From the NCBI GenBank assembly GCA_905215555.1, contig CAJMQU010000032.1:1-48938 (forward strand): a DNA stretch of 48,938 bases, in the 5' to 3' direction. The notes beneath the pieces were generated by a model. It was not told the DNA's origin. It ran no database searches and saw only the letters and a list, made by a program, of their open reading frames with translations. Of this stretch, positions 1 through 9,200 are shown in pieces (the stretch's first letter is position 1; each line of letters starts with the position of its first letter). Source of the stretch: an uncultured bacterium. GTDB taxonomy: Bacteria > Bacteroidota > Bacteroidia > Bacteroidales > Bacteroidaceae. Position numbers and translations under genes: made by a program.

Positions 1-685
1 CGAAGCTGCTGAAGCTTTGAAGCAAATCGCTAAATCAGGAAAGAAAGTCCTGTTCGTTGCTACTAAAAAACAAGCTAAACAAGTGGTTGCTGACAAAGCT
101 GCCTCTGTAAATATGCCTTATGTAATCGAGCGTTGGCCGGGCGGTATGTTGACTAACTTCCCCACTATCCGCAAGGCTGTTAAGAAGATGGCTACCATCG
201 ACAAATTGACGAATGACGGTACATACTCTAATCTGTCTAAGAGAGAAATCCTGCAGATTTCACGTCAGCGTGCTAAGTTGGACAAGACTTTGGGTTCTAT
301 TGCCGACCTGACTCGTCTGCCGTCTGCACTGTTCGTTATTGATGTTATGAAAGAAAATATCGCAGTTCGCGAAGCTAACCGTTTGGGTATCCCCGTATTC
401 GGTATCGTTGATACGAACTCTGATCCTACTAACATCGACTTCGTAATTCCGGCTAATGATGATGCTACAAAATCAGTGGAAGTAATTCTGGATGCTTGCT
501 GCGCTGCTATGCAGGAAGGTTTGGAAGAAAGAAAAGCTGAAAAAGTAGATATGGAAGCTGCCGGTGAAGCTCCTGCCAACAAAGGCAAGAAGAAAGCTAC
601 CAAAGCGAGACTCGACAAATCTGACGAGGAAGCAATCAATGCAGCTAAAGCTGCTGCTTTCATGAAGGAAGAAGAAGAGGCTTAA
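1..685 (+). CDS. rpsB: 30S ribosomal protein S2 (5' end cut off by the window)
   Basis: Small-subunit ribosomal protein S2, which binds the 30S head-body junction with S1. The reading frame is already open at base 2, before the first in-window ATG at 128 or the TTG at 17, so the true start lies upstream and about the first 50 residues are missing. Recognisable S2 segments are KKVLFVATKKQAK, ERWPGGMLTNF and FVIDVMKENIAVREANRLG, followed by the conserved GIVDTNSDP. The C-terminus is an extended Lys/Glu/Ala-rich tail, as is usual in Bacteroidetes S2. It is followed 151 bp later by tsf, the classic rpsB-tsf pairing. Function is certain; only the start is unseen. Confidence 0.97.
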   Translation, partial: EAAEALKQIAKSGKKVLFVATKKQAKQVVADKAASVNMPYVIERWPGGMLTNFPTIRKAVKKMATIDKLTNDGTYSNLSKREILQISRQRAKLDKTLGSIADLTRLPSALFVIDVMKENIAVREANRLGIPVFGIVDTNSDPTNIDFVIPANDDATKSVEVILDACCAAMQEGLEERKAEKVDMEAAGEAPANKGKKKATKARLDKSDEEAINAAKAAAFMKEEEEA

Positions 686-695
686 TTATTATAGA

Positions 696-801
696 AGTAG
701 CTAGTAGTTAGTAGTAAGTAGAGAAATGTACTGCTTACCTAAGTCAGCAAATAGAGTATCCTCTACTTACTACTGGCTGCTAACTACTAACTACTTTTTT
801 T
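696..801 (+). repeat. Imperfect inverted repeat with T-tract between rpsB and tsf
   Basis: Arm 1 (696-723) and arm 2 (761-795) are built from TAGTAGTTAG/TAGTAAGTAG-like units. The inner 12 bp pair perfectly (712-723 with 761-772), the outer part pairs with a 7-nt size difference, and seven T follow (795-801). It could act as a terminator or attenuator setting rpsB against tsf output, or be a dispersed intergenic repeat. The structure is seen; the role is inferred. Confidence 0.6.
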
Positions 802-836
802 ATTATCAATAACTAAAAATATAAAGGAAATATATT

Positions 837-1829
837 ATGGCTGTAACAATGGCTGATATTACCAAACTCCGCAAAATGACCGGAGCAGGTATGATGGATT
901 GCAAGAATGCATTGACAGAAGCAGAAGGCGATTTCGACAAGGCAATAGAAATTATCCGTAAGAAAGGACAGGCTGTTGCCGCTAAGCGTTCAGACCGCGA
1001 GGCTTCTGAAGGTTGCGTTTTGGCTAAGACTACAGGTAACTTTGCCGTTATCATCGCTTTGAAGTGTGAAACTGACTTTGTTGCTCAGAATGCTGACTTC
1101 GTGAAACTGACTCAAGATATTCTTGATCTCGCTGTTGCCAACAATTGCAAGACTTTGGACGAAGTGAAAGCTCTTCCGATGGGTAACGGTACTGTACAGG
1201 ATGCAGTGACTGACCGCAGCGGTATTACAGGTGAGAAGATGGAACTTGATGGTTACATGACTGTAGAGGGTGTGAGCACTGTTGTTTACAACCACATGAA
1301 CAGAAATGGTCTTTGTACCATCGCTGCTTTCAACAAGGAAGTTGATCAGGCGTTAGCTAAGCAAGTAGCTATGCAGATTGCTGCCATGAACCCGATTGCG
1401 ATTGACGAGGACGGTGTTTCTGAAGAGGTGAAACAGAAAGAAATCGAAGTTGCTATTGAGAAGACTAAAGCAGAACAAGTACAGAAGGCTGTAGAAGCTG
1501 CTTTGAAGAAAGCTGGTATCAATCCTGCTCATGTAGACAGCGAAGACCACATGGAAAGCAACATGGCTAAAGGCTGGATTACAGCCGAAGATGTAGCGAA
1601 AGCAAAAGAAATCATCGCTACTGTTTCTGCTGAAAAGGCTGCACATCTGCCCGAACAAATGATCCAGAATATTGCTAAGGGGCGTTTGGCTAAGTTCTTG
1701 AAAGAAGTTTGCTTGCTGAACCAGGAAGACATCATGGATGGTAAGAAGACTGTAAGAGAAGTATTGGCAGCTGCTGATCCTGAATTGAAGATTGTAGCCT
1801 TCAAGCGTTTCACTTTGAAAGCTGAATAA
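837..1829 (+). CDS. tsf: Translation elongation factor Ts
   Basis: Guanine-nucleotide exchange factor that recycles EF-Tu·GDP in the cytoplasm. The N-terminal UBA-like module is clear (ITKLRKMTGAGMMDCKNAL, about residues 8-27), followed by the EF-Ts core with the signature CETDFVAQN near residues 78-86. At 330 residues it is longer than the E. coli protein (283) but normal for Bacteroidetes. The start is the ATG at 837, 12 nt after AAAGGAAA; an internal ATG at residue 5 is an alternative. It follows rpsB on the same strand and ends 20 bp before a strong intrinsic terminator. Confidence 0.97.
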   Translation: MAVTMADITKLRKMTGAGMMDCKNALTEAEGDFDKAIEIIRKKGQAVAAKRSDREASEGCVLAKTTGNFAVIIALKCETDFVAQNADFVKLTQDILDLAVANNCKTLDEVKALPMGNGTVQDAVTDRSGITGEKMELDGYMTVEGVSTVVYNHMNRNGLCTIAAFNKEVDQALAKQVAMQIAAMNPIAIDEDGVSEEVKQKEIEVAIEKTKAEQVQKAVEAALKKAGINPAHVDSEDHMESNMAKGWITAEDVAKAKEIIATVSAEKAAHLPEQMIQNIAKGRLAKFLKEVCLLNQEDIMDGKKTVREVLAAADPELKIVAFKRFTLKAE

Positions 1830-1848
1830 TTGAACTCTCTATATAAGA

Positions 1849-1885
1849 AACGACCGCATGGAATTTCCGTAGCGGTCGTTTTTTT
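1849..1885 (+). terminator. Intrinsic terminator after tsf
   Basis: A perfect 9-bp GC-rich stem, AACGACCGC (1849-1857) with GCGGTCGTT (1872-1880), has a 14-nt loop and runs into seven T. It lies 20 bp after the tsf stop and closes the rpsB-tsf unit. Confidence 0.9.
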
Positions 1886-1955
1886 ATGTATAGTCGCTGC
1901 TTTTGAAATGGATGATATCTCTACAGAAAACGACCATCTGTTTTGTCAGGTCGGA

Positions 1956-2303
1956 TTAGCCAACTGGCTTTGTCTGCGTATATCCTTCTTTTTTAAGTAG
2001 TTCCAGCACTTTTTGCTTGAAATCTCCCTGTACGATAATCTCTCCGTCTTTGGCGCTTCCGCCTACGCCGCATTTAGATTTCAGCAGTTTGCCTAACTCT
2101 TTCAGGTCATTTTCGGTTCCTACAAACCCTGTGATCAGTGTGACTACCTTACCGCCCCGGTTCTTGCGATCCAGTTGAACGCGCAACTTTTGTTGGGAAG
2201 CTTTTAAAGTGACTTGTTCTTCATCATCTTCCATTTCATAACTATAGTCCGGGTTGGTAGAATACACAACATTCAACCGTTCTTTCCAATCATTATTCTT
2301 CAT
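1956..2303 (-). CDS. SUI1/eIF1-family translation factor (YciH-like)
   Basis: A 115-residue protein of the SUI1/YciH family, bacterial relatives of eIF1 thought to influence start-codon selection. The SUI1 fold is visible in the C-terminal 70 residues: RKNRGGKVVTLITGF, then LKELGKLLKSKCGVGGSAKDG and the final EIIVQGDFKQKVLELLKKEGY. The frame stays open to an ATG at 2354, but a good -7 element (TACTTTTG, 2331-2324) with a weak -33 TTGC (2354-2351) lies inside that extension. I therefore place the start at 2303 (MKNNDWKERL). It is monocistronic and transcribed divergently from the following DUF5686 gene. Confidence 0.9.
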   Translation of the reverse strand: MKNNDWKERLNVVYSTNPDYSYEMEDDEEQVTLKASQQKLRVQLDRKNRGGKVVTLITGFVGTENDLKELGKLLKSKCGVGGSAKDGEIIVQGDFKQKVLELLKKEGYTQTKPVG

Positions 2304-2323
2304 ATTCGTTTTGTTTTGAGAAT

Positions 2324-2354
2324 CAAAAGTAATATTTTGCATGGAATTTTGCAA
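2324..2354 (-). promoter_or_regulatory. Putative promoter of the SUI1 gene
   Basis: On the minus strand there is a -7 TACTTTTG (2331-2324, full TAnnTTTG match) and a weak -33 TTGC (2354-2351) with 19 nt between them. A transcript starting near 2317 can only use the start codon at 2303. Confidence 0.5.
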
Positions 2355-2412
2355 TCTTTTGAGACTTTTGTCGTCTAATAGAAAATACTAATTAATTTCA
2401 AATGCACGAAAC

Positions 2413-4902
2413 ATGAAAAAAATTATCGGGCTATTCTCATTGCTTTTTGTCACTATACTATCTTTTGCACAATCTTTCAAGGGTACTGTTACAGATAATA
2501 ACGGGAATTCGATTCCGTATGCTGCCCTTTATTTAAGAGAGACGAAATCGGGGCTGACCACTGATGAACAAGGACGCTTTCAGACGAAATTATCTCCCGG
2601 TCAGTATACCTGTGAAGTCTCTTCTTTAGGATTCGTATCCCAGACTTTTTCTTTCCAAATGCTCAATCGCGACTATGAGAAAGATATAGTACTTGCCGAA
2701 CGCACTTATAGCCTGCCGGAAGTAAATATCACCAAGGGAAATGAAGATCCGGCCTATGCTGTGATGCGTAGAGCGATAGCGCGTGCTCCCTATTATCGTA
2801 CTCAGATAAAAAGCTATACTGCCGGCACGTATTTGAAAGGAACGGGTAAGGGCACCTCCATTCCCGCTGTATTGAAGTTATCTAAAGAAGTGCGGAAAGA
2901 CGCAAAGGAATGGCTCGGAAAACTGTTTGTTTTGGAGCAACAACAGATCGTGAATTTCACAGCTCCCAATATCTGGAATAATAAAGTATTAGCCAATAGG
3001 AATTCGTTTCCTGAAGAAATACAGGTGGATATGGGCATAACCACAGTTAATCTTTATACACCCGAACTTTTCGGTAAAGTTTCTCCTTTAAATAAAAACG
3101 CATTTTCGTATTACCGTTTCAGACTTGATGGTTGTTTTGTGGAAGAAGGGCAGATGATTAATAAGATACATGTAATTCCCCGGAAAGACGATAACCGTTT
3201 GCTGGAAGGAGACTTGTTTATTGTAGAAGACCTGTGGTGCATATCGGCTGCCGATGTCAATGTACGTGCCACCGGATTGAAAGCGCAGATTAAGATTACT
3301 TGTAAAGAGATACAACCTTCTGTCTTTCTGCCCGTTTCTATTAATACATCTTCTGACATCGATATTATGGGTTTCAAGGCAGAGGCGTCTTACCTGGCTG
3401 CAATACACTATAAAGAGGTGAAAACAGATATTTTACCGGAAACGAATATGGATAAGACGGTGAAAACAGTAGCGGCAAGCACAGTGATGCAATCCAAGAA
3501 ACATAAATATGAACGTCCGGCACGAATCGGGCGTAAGGACACTCAGGTTGATTCGCTTGCCGATAAGAGGGATTCACTTTATTGGACTGCTATCCGGAGT
3601 GTACCGTTACGGTTGGAAGAGGTGCAAAGTTACCAGTATAAGGAAGAAAAGATTGCTTTGAAGGAATCATCTCCCCAAGAAAAGAACGATAAGAAAACAA
3701 TTGTCGGACAGGTGTCGAATACGATTATGTGGGGAAGAACCTTCAGGACTTCCAATAAAAATGCCTGGCTGACTTTACCCGGCCTTCCCTCTTATATTCC
3801 CGAATATAACTTTGTGGATGGTTTCTGGTTAGGAGCCAAGTTAAAGGCAGGAGTGAAGTTATCAGAATCGTCTATCCTTCGTTTTACTCCTTCCTTTTAC
3901 TATACTACTGCACGTAACAATTGGGTAGGACAAGGAGAGCTGACTTTGGATTACGCTCCCCGGAACAGGGGCTATTTATCCCTTTCAGGAGGAATTCTCT
4001 CTACCGATTATAATTCGGAAAGCGGAGAGTCGCGCATGATAAATGCGATGTCCAGTTCATTGTTCGGGCACAACCATCTGAAACTCTATGAAAATACTTT
4101 CTTTACTGTGGAACATGCAATAGAGCCTTTCAACGGACTACTCTTTTCCTCCTCACTCTCCTGGCAACGCAGGAAGATGCTGGATAACCACATCAGACAT
4201 AGTTGGTTCAAGAGAAAGGTGGAACCTAACATTCCCGAAAACATCGCTTTCCATCCAATGCCGGATAATGACATTCTGAAAGCTTCTTTTGAATTGGAAT
4301 ATACTCCGGCACATTACTACCATATGTCTAAAGGCAAGAAAGTATACGAAGCTTCCCGTTATCCGACTTTCGCTTTGAAATACGACCGTGCATTTCCAAT
4401 GGATGGAAGCCGCTATCTGACTTCTTATCATCTGATACAATTCTCGGCTAAACAAAATATCGAGTTCGGCATGTTCGATCGCCTGCGTTGGTCGGTAAAT
4501 GCCGGTACATTCTGGGAGGCGAAGAACCTGCAATTTCCCGACTTCAAGCATTTTGCCTCCACTCGTATTTGGGTTACGGAACGTTCTTTTGATAGCGGAT
4601 TCAGTCTGCTGGATAATTACGCTTTGTCCACCAATACCCGCTGGGCACAGGCGAACATCTCCTGGTATACCCCATACCTGCTTCTGAAACATCTTCCTTT
4701 TCTGTCAAGAAAATCTTTTGATGAAGCTTTGCATCTCCGTTCTATCGTGATATACGGGCAGCGGCCTTACACGGAGCTGGGATATTCGGTCGGGTTTTCT
4801 GATATGGCTCGGATAGGTGTATTTACTGGTTTCGATTGCCTGAAATTCCATTCGGCAGGAGTTTCCATCAGTCTGTCCTTGTCTCTGATCGCGGGTGAGT
4901 AA
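2413..4902 (+). CDS. DUF5686 outer-membrane protein with carboxypeptidase-regulatory-like N-terminus
   Basis: Bacteroidetes envelope protein of 829 residues. Residues 1-20 are a Sec signal peptide (MKKIIGLFSLLFVTILSFAQ). Residues about 21-105 form a carboxypeptidase-regulatory-like beta-sandwich (FKGTVTDNNGNSIPYAALYL, TDEQGRFQ), as also found on SusC-like transporters. The remainder matches the DUF5686 type: an N-terminal soluble part with AYAVMRRAIARAPYYR, then aromatic, alternating beta strands ending SISLSLSLIAGE, which suggests an outer-membrane barrel. Biochemical function is unknown. It appears monocistronic, with rex starting 89 bp later from its own promoter. Family assignment is firm; barrel topology is inferred. 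Confidence 0.88.
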   Translation: MKKIIGLFSLLFVTILSFAQSFKGTVTDNNGNSIPYAALYLRETKSGLTTDEQGRFQTKLSPGQYTCEVSSLGFVSQTFSFQMLNRDYEKDIVLAERTYSLPEVNITKGNEDPAYAVMRRAIARAPYYRTQIKSYTAGTYLKGTGKGTSIPAVLKLSKEVRKDAKEWLGKLFVLEQQQIVNFTAPNIWNNKVLANRNSFPEEIQVDMGITTVNLYTPELFGKVSPLNKNAFSYYRFRLDGCFVEEGQMINKIHVIPRKDDNRLLEGDLFIVEDLWCISAADVNVRATGLKAQIKITCKEIQPSVFLPVSINTSSDIDIMGFKAEASYLAAIHYKEVKTDILPETNMDKTVKTVAASTVMQSKKHKYERPARIGRKDTQVDSLADKRDSLYWTAIRSVPLRLEEVQSYQYKEEKIALKESSPQEKNDKKTIVGQVSNTIMWGRTFRTSNKNAWLTLPGLPSYIPEYNFVDGFWLGAKLKAGVKLSESSILRFTPSFYYTTARNNWVGQGELTLDYAPRNRGYLSLSGGILSTDYNSESGESRMINAMSSSLFGHNHLKLYENTFFTVEHAIEPFNGLLFSSSLSWQRRKMLDNHIRHSWFKRKVEPNIPENIAFHPMPDNDILKASFELEYTPAHYYHMSKGKKVYEASRYPTFALKYDRAFPMDGSRYLTSYHLIQFSAKQNIEFGMFDRLRWSVNAGTFWEAKNLQFPDFKHFASTRIWVTERSFDSGFSLLDNYALSTNTRWAQANISWYTPYLLLKHLPFLSRKSFDEALHLRSIVIYGQRPYTELGYSVGFSDMARIGVFTGFDCLKFHSAGVSISLSLSLIAGE

Positions 4903-4963
4903 CGCTTTTGTAGAAATTATGTTAACTTTCTTCAGTATGACTGTTCATTTTCGGAAAAAAGCG

Positions 4964-4971
4964 TATTTTTG
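4964..4971 (+). promoter_or_regulatory. Bacteroides -7 element for rex
   Basis: TATTTTTG is a full match to TAnnTTTG, 21 bp before the rex ATG. No clear -33 TTTG lies at the usual distance. The implied leader is very short (about 14 nt). Confidence 0.55.
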
Positions 4972-4991
4972 TCAATCCGTAACCTAAAGAA

Positions 4992-5663
4992 ATGAAGAAA
5001 ATGACCACGAACCAGGCAATTCAATATAAGGATAGCATGAAAGTGCCGGAGCCTACTTTGCGCAGGTTGCCGTGGTACTTGTCGAATGTCAAGTTGCTCA
5101 AACAGCGGGGCGAACGGTTTGTCTCTTCTACACAAATATCCAAAGAAATCAATATAGATGCTTCCCAGATAGCTAAAGACCTCTCTTATGTGAATATCTC
5201 CGGACGTACACGTGTAGGCTATGAAGTCGATACGCTGATTGCCGTGCTGGAAGACTTTCTGGGATTTACCGATATGCATAAGGCATTCCTTTTCGGAGTG
5301 GGTAGCTTGGGGGGCGCTCTGTTGCGCGACTCCGGTTTGAAGCATTTCGGATTGGAGATAGTGGCGGCCTTCGATGTCAATCCCGAATTGGTGGGCACTA
5401 CACTGAATGGTATTCCCATTTTCCACTCTGACGACTTTGAGCGGAAGATGCGCGAATATGATGTGAATATCGGTGTGCTGACTGTTCCCATCGAGATAGC
5501 CCAGCGGATTACGGATACAATGATAGCAGGAGGCATCAAGGCGGTTTGGAACTTTACCCCGTTCCGTATTCGTGTGCCGGAAAATATCGTTGTTCAGAAT
5601 ACTTCTCTATATGCTCATTTGGCGGTGATGTTCAACCGTCTGAATTTTAACGAAATCAAATAA
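4992..5663 (+). CDS. rex: Redox-sensing transcriptional repressor Rex
   Basis: NADH/NAD+-responsive repressor of fermentation and redox genes. Residues about 18-80 are the winged-helix DNA-binding domain (PEPTLRRLPWYL, SSTQISKEINIDASQIAKDL, GRTRVGYEV). Residues 102-110 carry the Rossmann loop GVGSLGGAL, followed by the acidic Asp128 of FDVN that contacts the adenosine ribose. The C-terminal helix ends with SLYAHLAVMFNRL, the dimer-swapping region. At 223 residues it has the normal family length. The start at 4992 could also be 5001 (MTTNQ). Its stop overlaps the next start by one base (TAATG), implying translational coupling to the hydrolase gene and co-transcription with porU-porV. Confidence 0.95.
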   Translation: MKKMTTNQAIQYKDSMKVPEPTLRRLPWYLSNVKLLKQRGERFVSSTQISKEINIDASQIAKDLSYVNISGRTRVGYEVDTLIAVLEDFLGFTDMHKAFLFGVGSLGGALLRDSGLKHFGLEIVAAFDVNPELVGTTLNGIPIFHSDDFERKMREYDVNIGVLTVPIEIAQRITDTMIAGGIKAVWNFTPFRIRVPENIVVQNTSLYAHLAVMFNRLNFNEIK

Positions 5664-6280
5664 TGAAGATTATTGCTGTTGGAATGAACTATGCACTGCA
5701 CAATAAAGAGCTGGGGCATACGTTAGTAAATAAAGAGCCGGTTATCTTCATGAAGCCCGACTCGGCGATATTGAAAGACGGAAAGCCTTTCTTTATTCCC
5801 GATTTTTCGGATGAGGTTCATTATGAAACAGAAGTGGTGGTACGCATCTGTCGTTTGGGAAAGAATATTGCACCGCGGTTTGCAAATCGTTATTATGATG
5901 CGGTGACGGTAGGCATCGACTTTACAGCGCGCGATTTGCAACGCAAGTTCCGTGAGGTGGGTAATCCTTGGGAACTTTGCAAAGGGTTCGACAATTCGGC
6001 GGCTATCGGTACCTTTGTTCCTTTGGGACAGGCAGGGGGTGATGTACAGCAACTCGATTTCCGTCTGGATATAGACGGACAGGAAGTGCAGCACGGAAAT
6101 ACCTCGGACATGCTTTTCAAGGTGGATGAGATTATAGCATACGTCAGCCGCTTCATGACGCTGAAAATAGGCGACCTGTTGTTTACGGGAACTCCCGCAG
6201 GCGTAGGTCCGGTACAGATAGGACAGCATTTACAAGGATACCTCGGAGAAGATAAGTTGCTCGACTTTTATATTCGTTGA
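5663..6280 (+). CDS. Fumarylacetoacetate hydrolase (FAH) family protein
   Basis: A single-domain, 205-residue FAH-fold enzyme of the YcgM/FAHD1 kind, typically acylpyruvate hydrolase or oxaloacetate decarboxylase. The metal-binding acidic set is present in HYETEVVVRI (two Glu) and GIDFTARDLQ (Asp). Other hallmarks are MNYALHNKELG, KGFDNSAAIG and the C-terminal LLFTGTPAGVGPVQIGQ. The substrate cannot be fixed from sequence. It starts inside the rex stop codon and ends 16 bp before porU, so the four genes look like one transcript. Confidence 0.9.
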   Translation: MKIIAVGMNYALHNKELGHTLVNKEPVIFMKPDSAILKDGKPFFIPDFSDEVHYETEVVVRICRLGKNIAPRFANRYYDAVTVGIDFTARDLQRKFREVGNPWELCKGFDNSAAIGTFVPLGQAGGDVQQLDFRLDIDGQEVQHGNTSDMLFKVDEIIAYVSRFMTLKIGDLLFTGTPAGVGPVQIGQHLQGYLGEDKLLDFYIR

Positions 6281-6296
6281 GTCAATTTATTAGTAT

Positions 6297-9200
6297 ATGT
6301 CTATCAAACGTTGCTGGTTGTTTTGTTGCTTTATCGCTCTTTTTCTACCGGTTTCGGCGCAGGAATTTGTTACGCTGAACTGGCAGGAGTTGCCGTCTGC
6401 ACAAATGCTTCCCGTAGTGACGCGTGAACTTCCGTTGGGAGATGATTTCCGTTTTTTCACTTATCAGGTAGAAATAGAGTTTCCGGAATACCAGAAGTTA
6501 AGCAAGAGTGAGGCTGCTGCTTTGGAAGTGCGGTTGGACAGTTTGCGTCGGCTTCCGGATGAAGATACGGCTTTAAGGGAAGGCCTGCCGGTATCTCCGC
6601 TGATTACTTCATTCATCAAAGTCTCTGCACACCGTGGTTTTCTCTCCGTAAATTTTATTCCTGTGGTCTATCGTGAAGGTAGTTATCAACGGCTGAACTC
6701 TTTTAAATTATCGGTGAAACCTTTCCCAAAGAAAGAGGGAATGGGAGAGGGGACATTCACCCGAAGCACAGCAATCCCTTCAGTTGAAACTTCTTTGGAG
6801 GGGTACGCTTCTCTGAGTAATTATACTTCTCTGAAAGACTGTACAAATTCACTTCTTTCTTCCGGTCGTTGGACGAGAATACGTGTCCGGAATACCGGAG
6901 TCTTTAAGATTACGAATGCCGAGTTGAAGAAGATGGGCTTTTCAAGACCGGAGAAAGTACGGGTATTCGGGTATGGCGGCTATTTGTTGTCCCAACGTTT
7001 CAGTGAACATCCGGCAGTCGATTTGCCCGAAGTTCCCTTGTTGCGTCTGTCGGACGGTGTGCTGTTTTATGCCCGTGGTACTATTTCCTGGAAGCCTGAT
7101 ACCCGAAACTCTTATTTTGTCCGCGAACGTAACTTCTACTCCGATGAAGGATATTATTTCCTGACCGACCGGGATGATATTCCGGAAATGGAAACTGAAG
7201 TGAAAGCTTCTTTGCAAGGTACTGCTGCCAACCGGTTGACTACTTTCAACTCTTATGCCCTTTATGAGAAAGATGCATTTAGCTGGGCCAATACTGGCCG
7301 GGAACTTTACGAAGACTATGACTATGTTGTCAGAAATACGAAGAACTATACATTGAATTTACCGGGCATTGTTCCCGGAGAGCCCGGCTGGCTGACTGCC
7401 ACATTTGCCGCACGTTCCATCGAAGTGGCTACTTCTTATTCGGTTTCGGTGGATGGGATGATGCAAGGCAATGCTCTGTTAGCATCTATTTCATCCGCGG
7501 ACCAGTATTATACGAGAGCCACTTCTGCCACTATAAATACCTCTTGGCAGGGAACTAATTCGGGGACTGCCGTAGTAACTGTTACACATAATCGTCCGTC
7601 GGGAACATCGGGACGTCTTGATTATATTGCCTTGAACTATACCCGCGAACTTGCTTTGAACGCTCCCTATCTTACTTTCCGTTCTTTGGCTTCTATCGAC
7701 AAGGAAACCACATTCGTACTTTCCGGTGCCACTGCTTCCACCATTATCTGGGATGTGACCGAACCTGCGAATATCAGTAGGATAGAAGGACATTTTGCCG
7801 ATGGTACTTATACATTCACCATCCCTGCAGGAAAACTGCGTGAGTTTGTGGCTGTCAACCCCGAAACAACGGGTTTTGAAACTGTAGAATCTGTGGGCGG
7901 CATTGCAAACCAGAATTTACATTCTCTGGAAGCTACCGATATGATTATCATCTCTCCTGACCGGAGCGACTTGATGACACAGGCGGAGCGACTGGCACAG
8001 GCACATCGTGAAAAGGACGGATTGTCAGTTGTTGTCATTCCTGCCCCGCAAATCTACAATGAATTTTCTTCCGGAACGCCGGATGGGACAGCCTATCGCC
8101 GTTTGATGAAGATGCTCTACGACCGCTTTCCGACGGCTGCCGAACGTCCTAAGTATTTGTTGTTCTTTGGAGATTGCAGTTATGACAACCGTATGCTGAC
8201 GTCCTCTTGGAAGAACTACCGGCCGGATCATTATTTGCTCTCCTATCAGTCAGAGAACTCTATCGAAGAGACTGGTTCTTATGTGACTGATGATTATTTC
8301 GGTTTTCTGGATGATGAAGAAGGTGATAATCTGACGGCTGCCATGCTGGATATCGGCATAGGACGTTTCCCTGTCCGCACAGCTGCCGAGGCAAAAGCAG
8401 CTGTCGATAAGACTATCGCTTATATGGAAAATAAACATGCAGGACCTTGGAAGCATACCGTTTGCTACGTATCCGATGACGGAGATAAGAATCTGCACAT
8501 ATCCCAATCTGAAATACTGGCAAGTTATACTGAACGGAATTATCCTTCTTTGCTTGTCAACCGGATTTACGCCGATGCTTTCCACCGTGAGGCTTCCGCT
8601 ACGGGAGAAACATATCCTGATGCAACGAAACGTCTGTTGCAAATGTTCGACAAAGGAATGTTGGTAGTTAACTACACGGGACATGGAAGCACCTCTGCCT
8701 GGGCGGCGGAGAACTTATTAACAGTCAACGACATCACTAAAATGTCGTCTCCGCGTCTTCCTTTGTGGATAACAGCAACCTGTGACTTCACCCGTTTTGA
8801 CGATATACAGACTTCGGCGGGTGAGCAGGCATTTTTGAATGCCAAAGGTGGTGCCATTGCCTTGCTCACCACCTCCCGTGTGGTATATGCTTCGCAAAAT
8901 TCCTCTCTGAATCAGGCCTTTCTTCGTCATATCTTTTCCCGTCCAGAGGGGAAACGCCTCCGGTTGGGGGATATTATGCGCCTTTCTAAATGTGATGAGG
9001 CTTTGGCAAACGATAAGAATAAGCTGAACTTTGCCCTCATCGGAGATCCTGCCCTGACATTGGCATATCCCGATTATCAGGTACAAATAGATGAATTTGC
9101 AGGAGTGAATGTATCAGAAGAAGGTGCTGTCTATCCGCAGGTGAAAGCCGGCAGCAAGATTACCGTCAAAGGACATATTCTGACTCCCGAAGGTAATCCG

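Noticed and set aside
2304..2354. Longer N-terminus for the SUI1 protein
   Set aside because: The extra 17 codons are low in family similarity and contain the probable promoter of the gene.
4153..4692. Long open frame on the minus strand inside the DUF5686 gene
   Set aside because: It is opposite a well-supported gene, with no start signal or protein-like features. Other long antisense frames (for example within thiC and the GH28 gene) are rejected on the same grounds.
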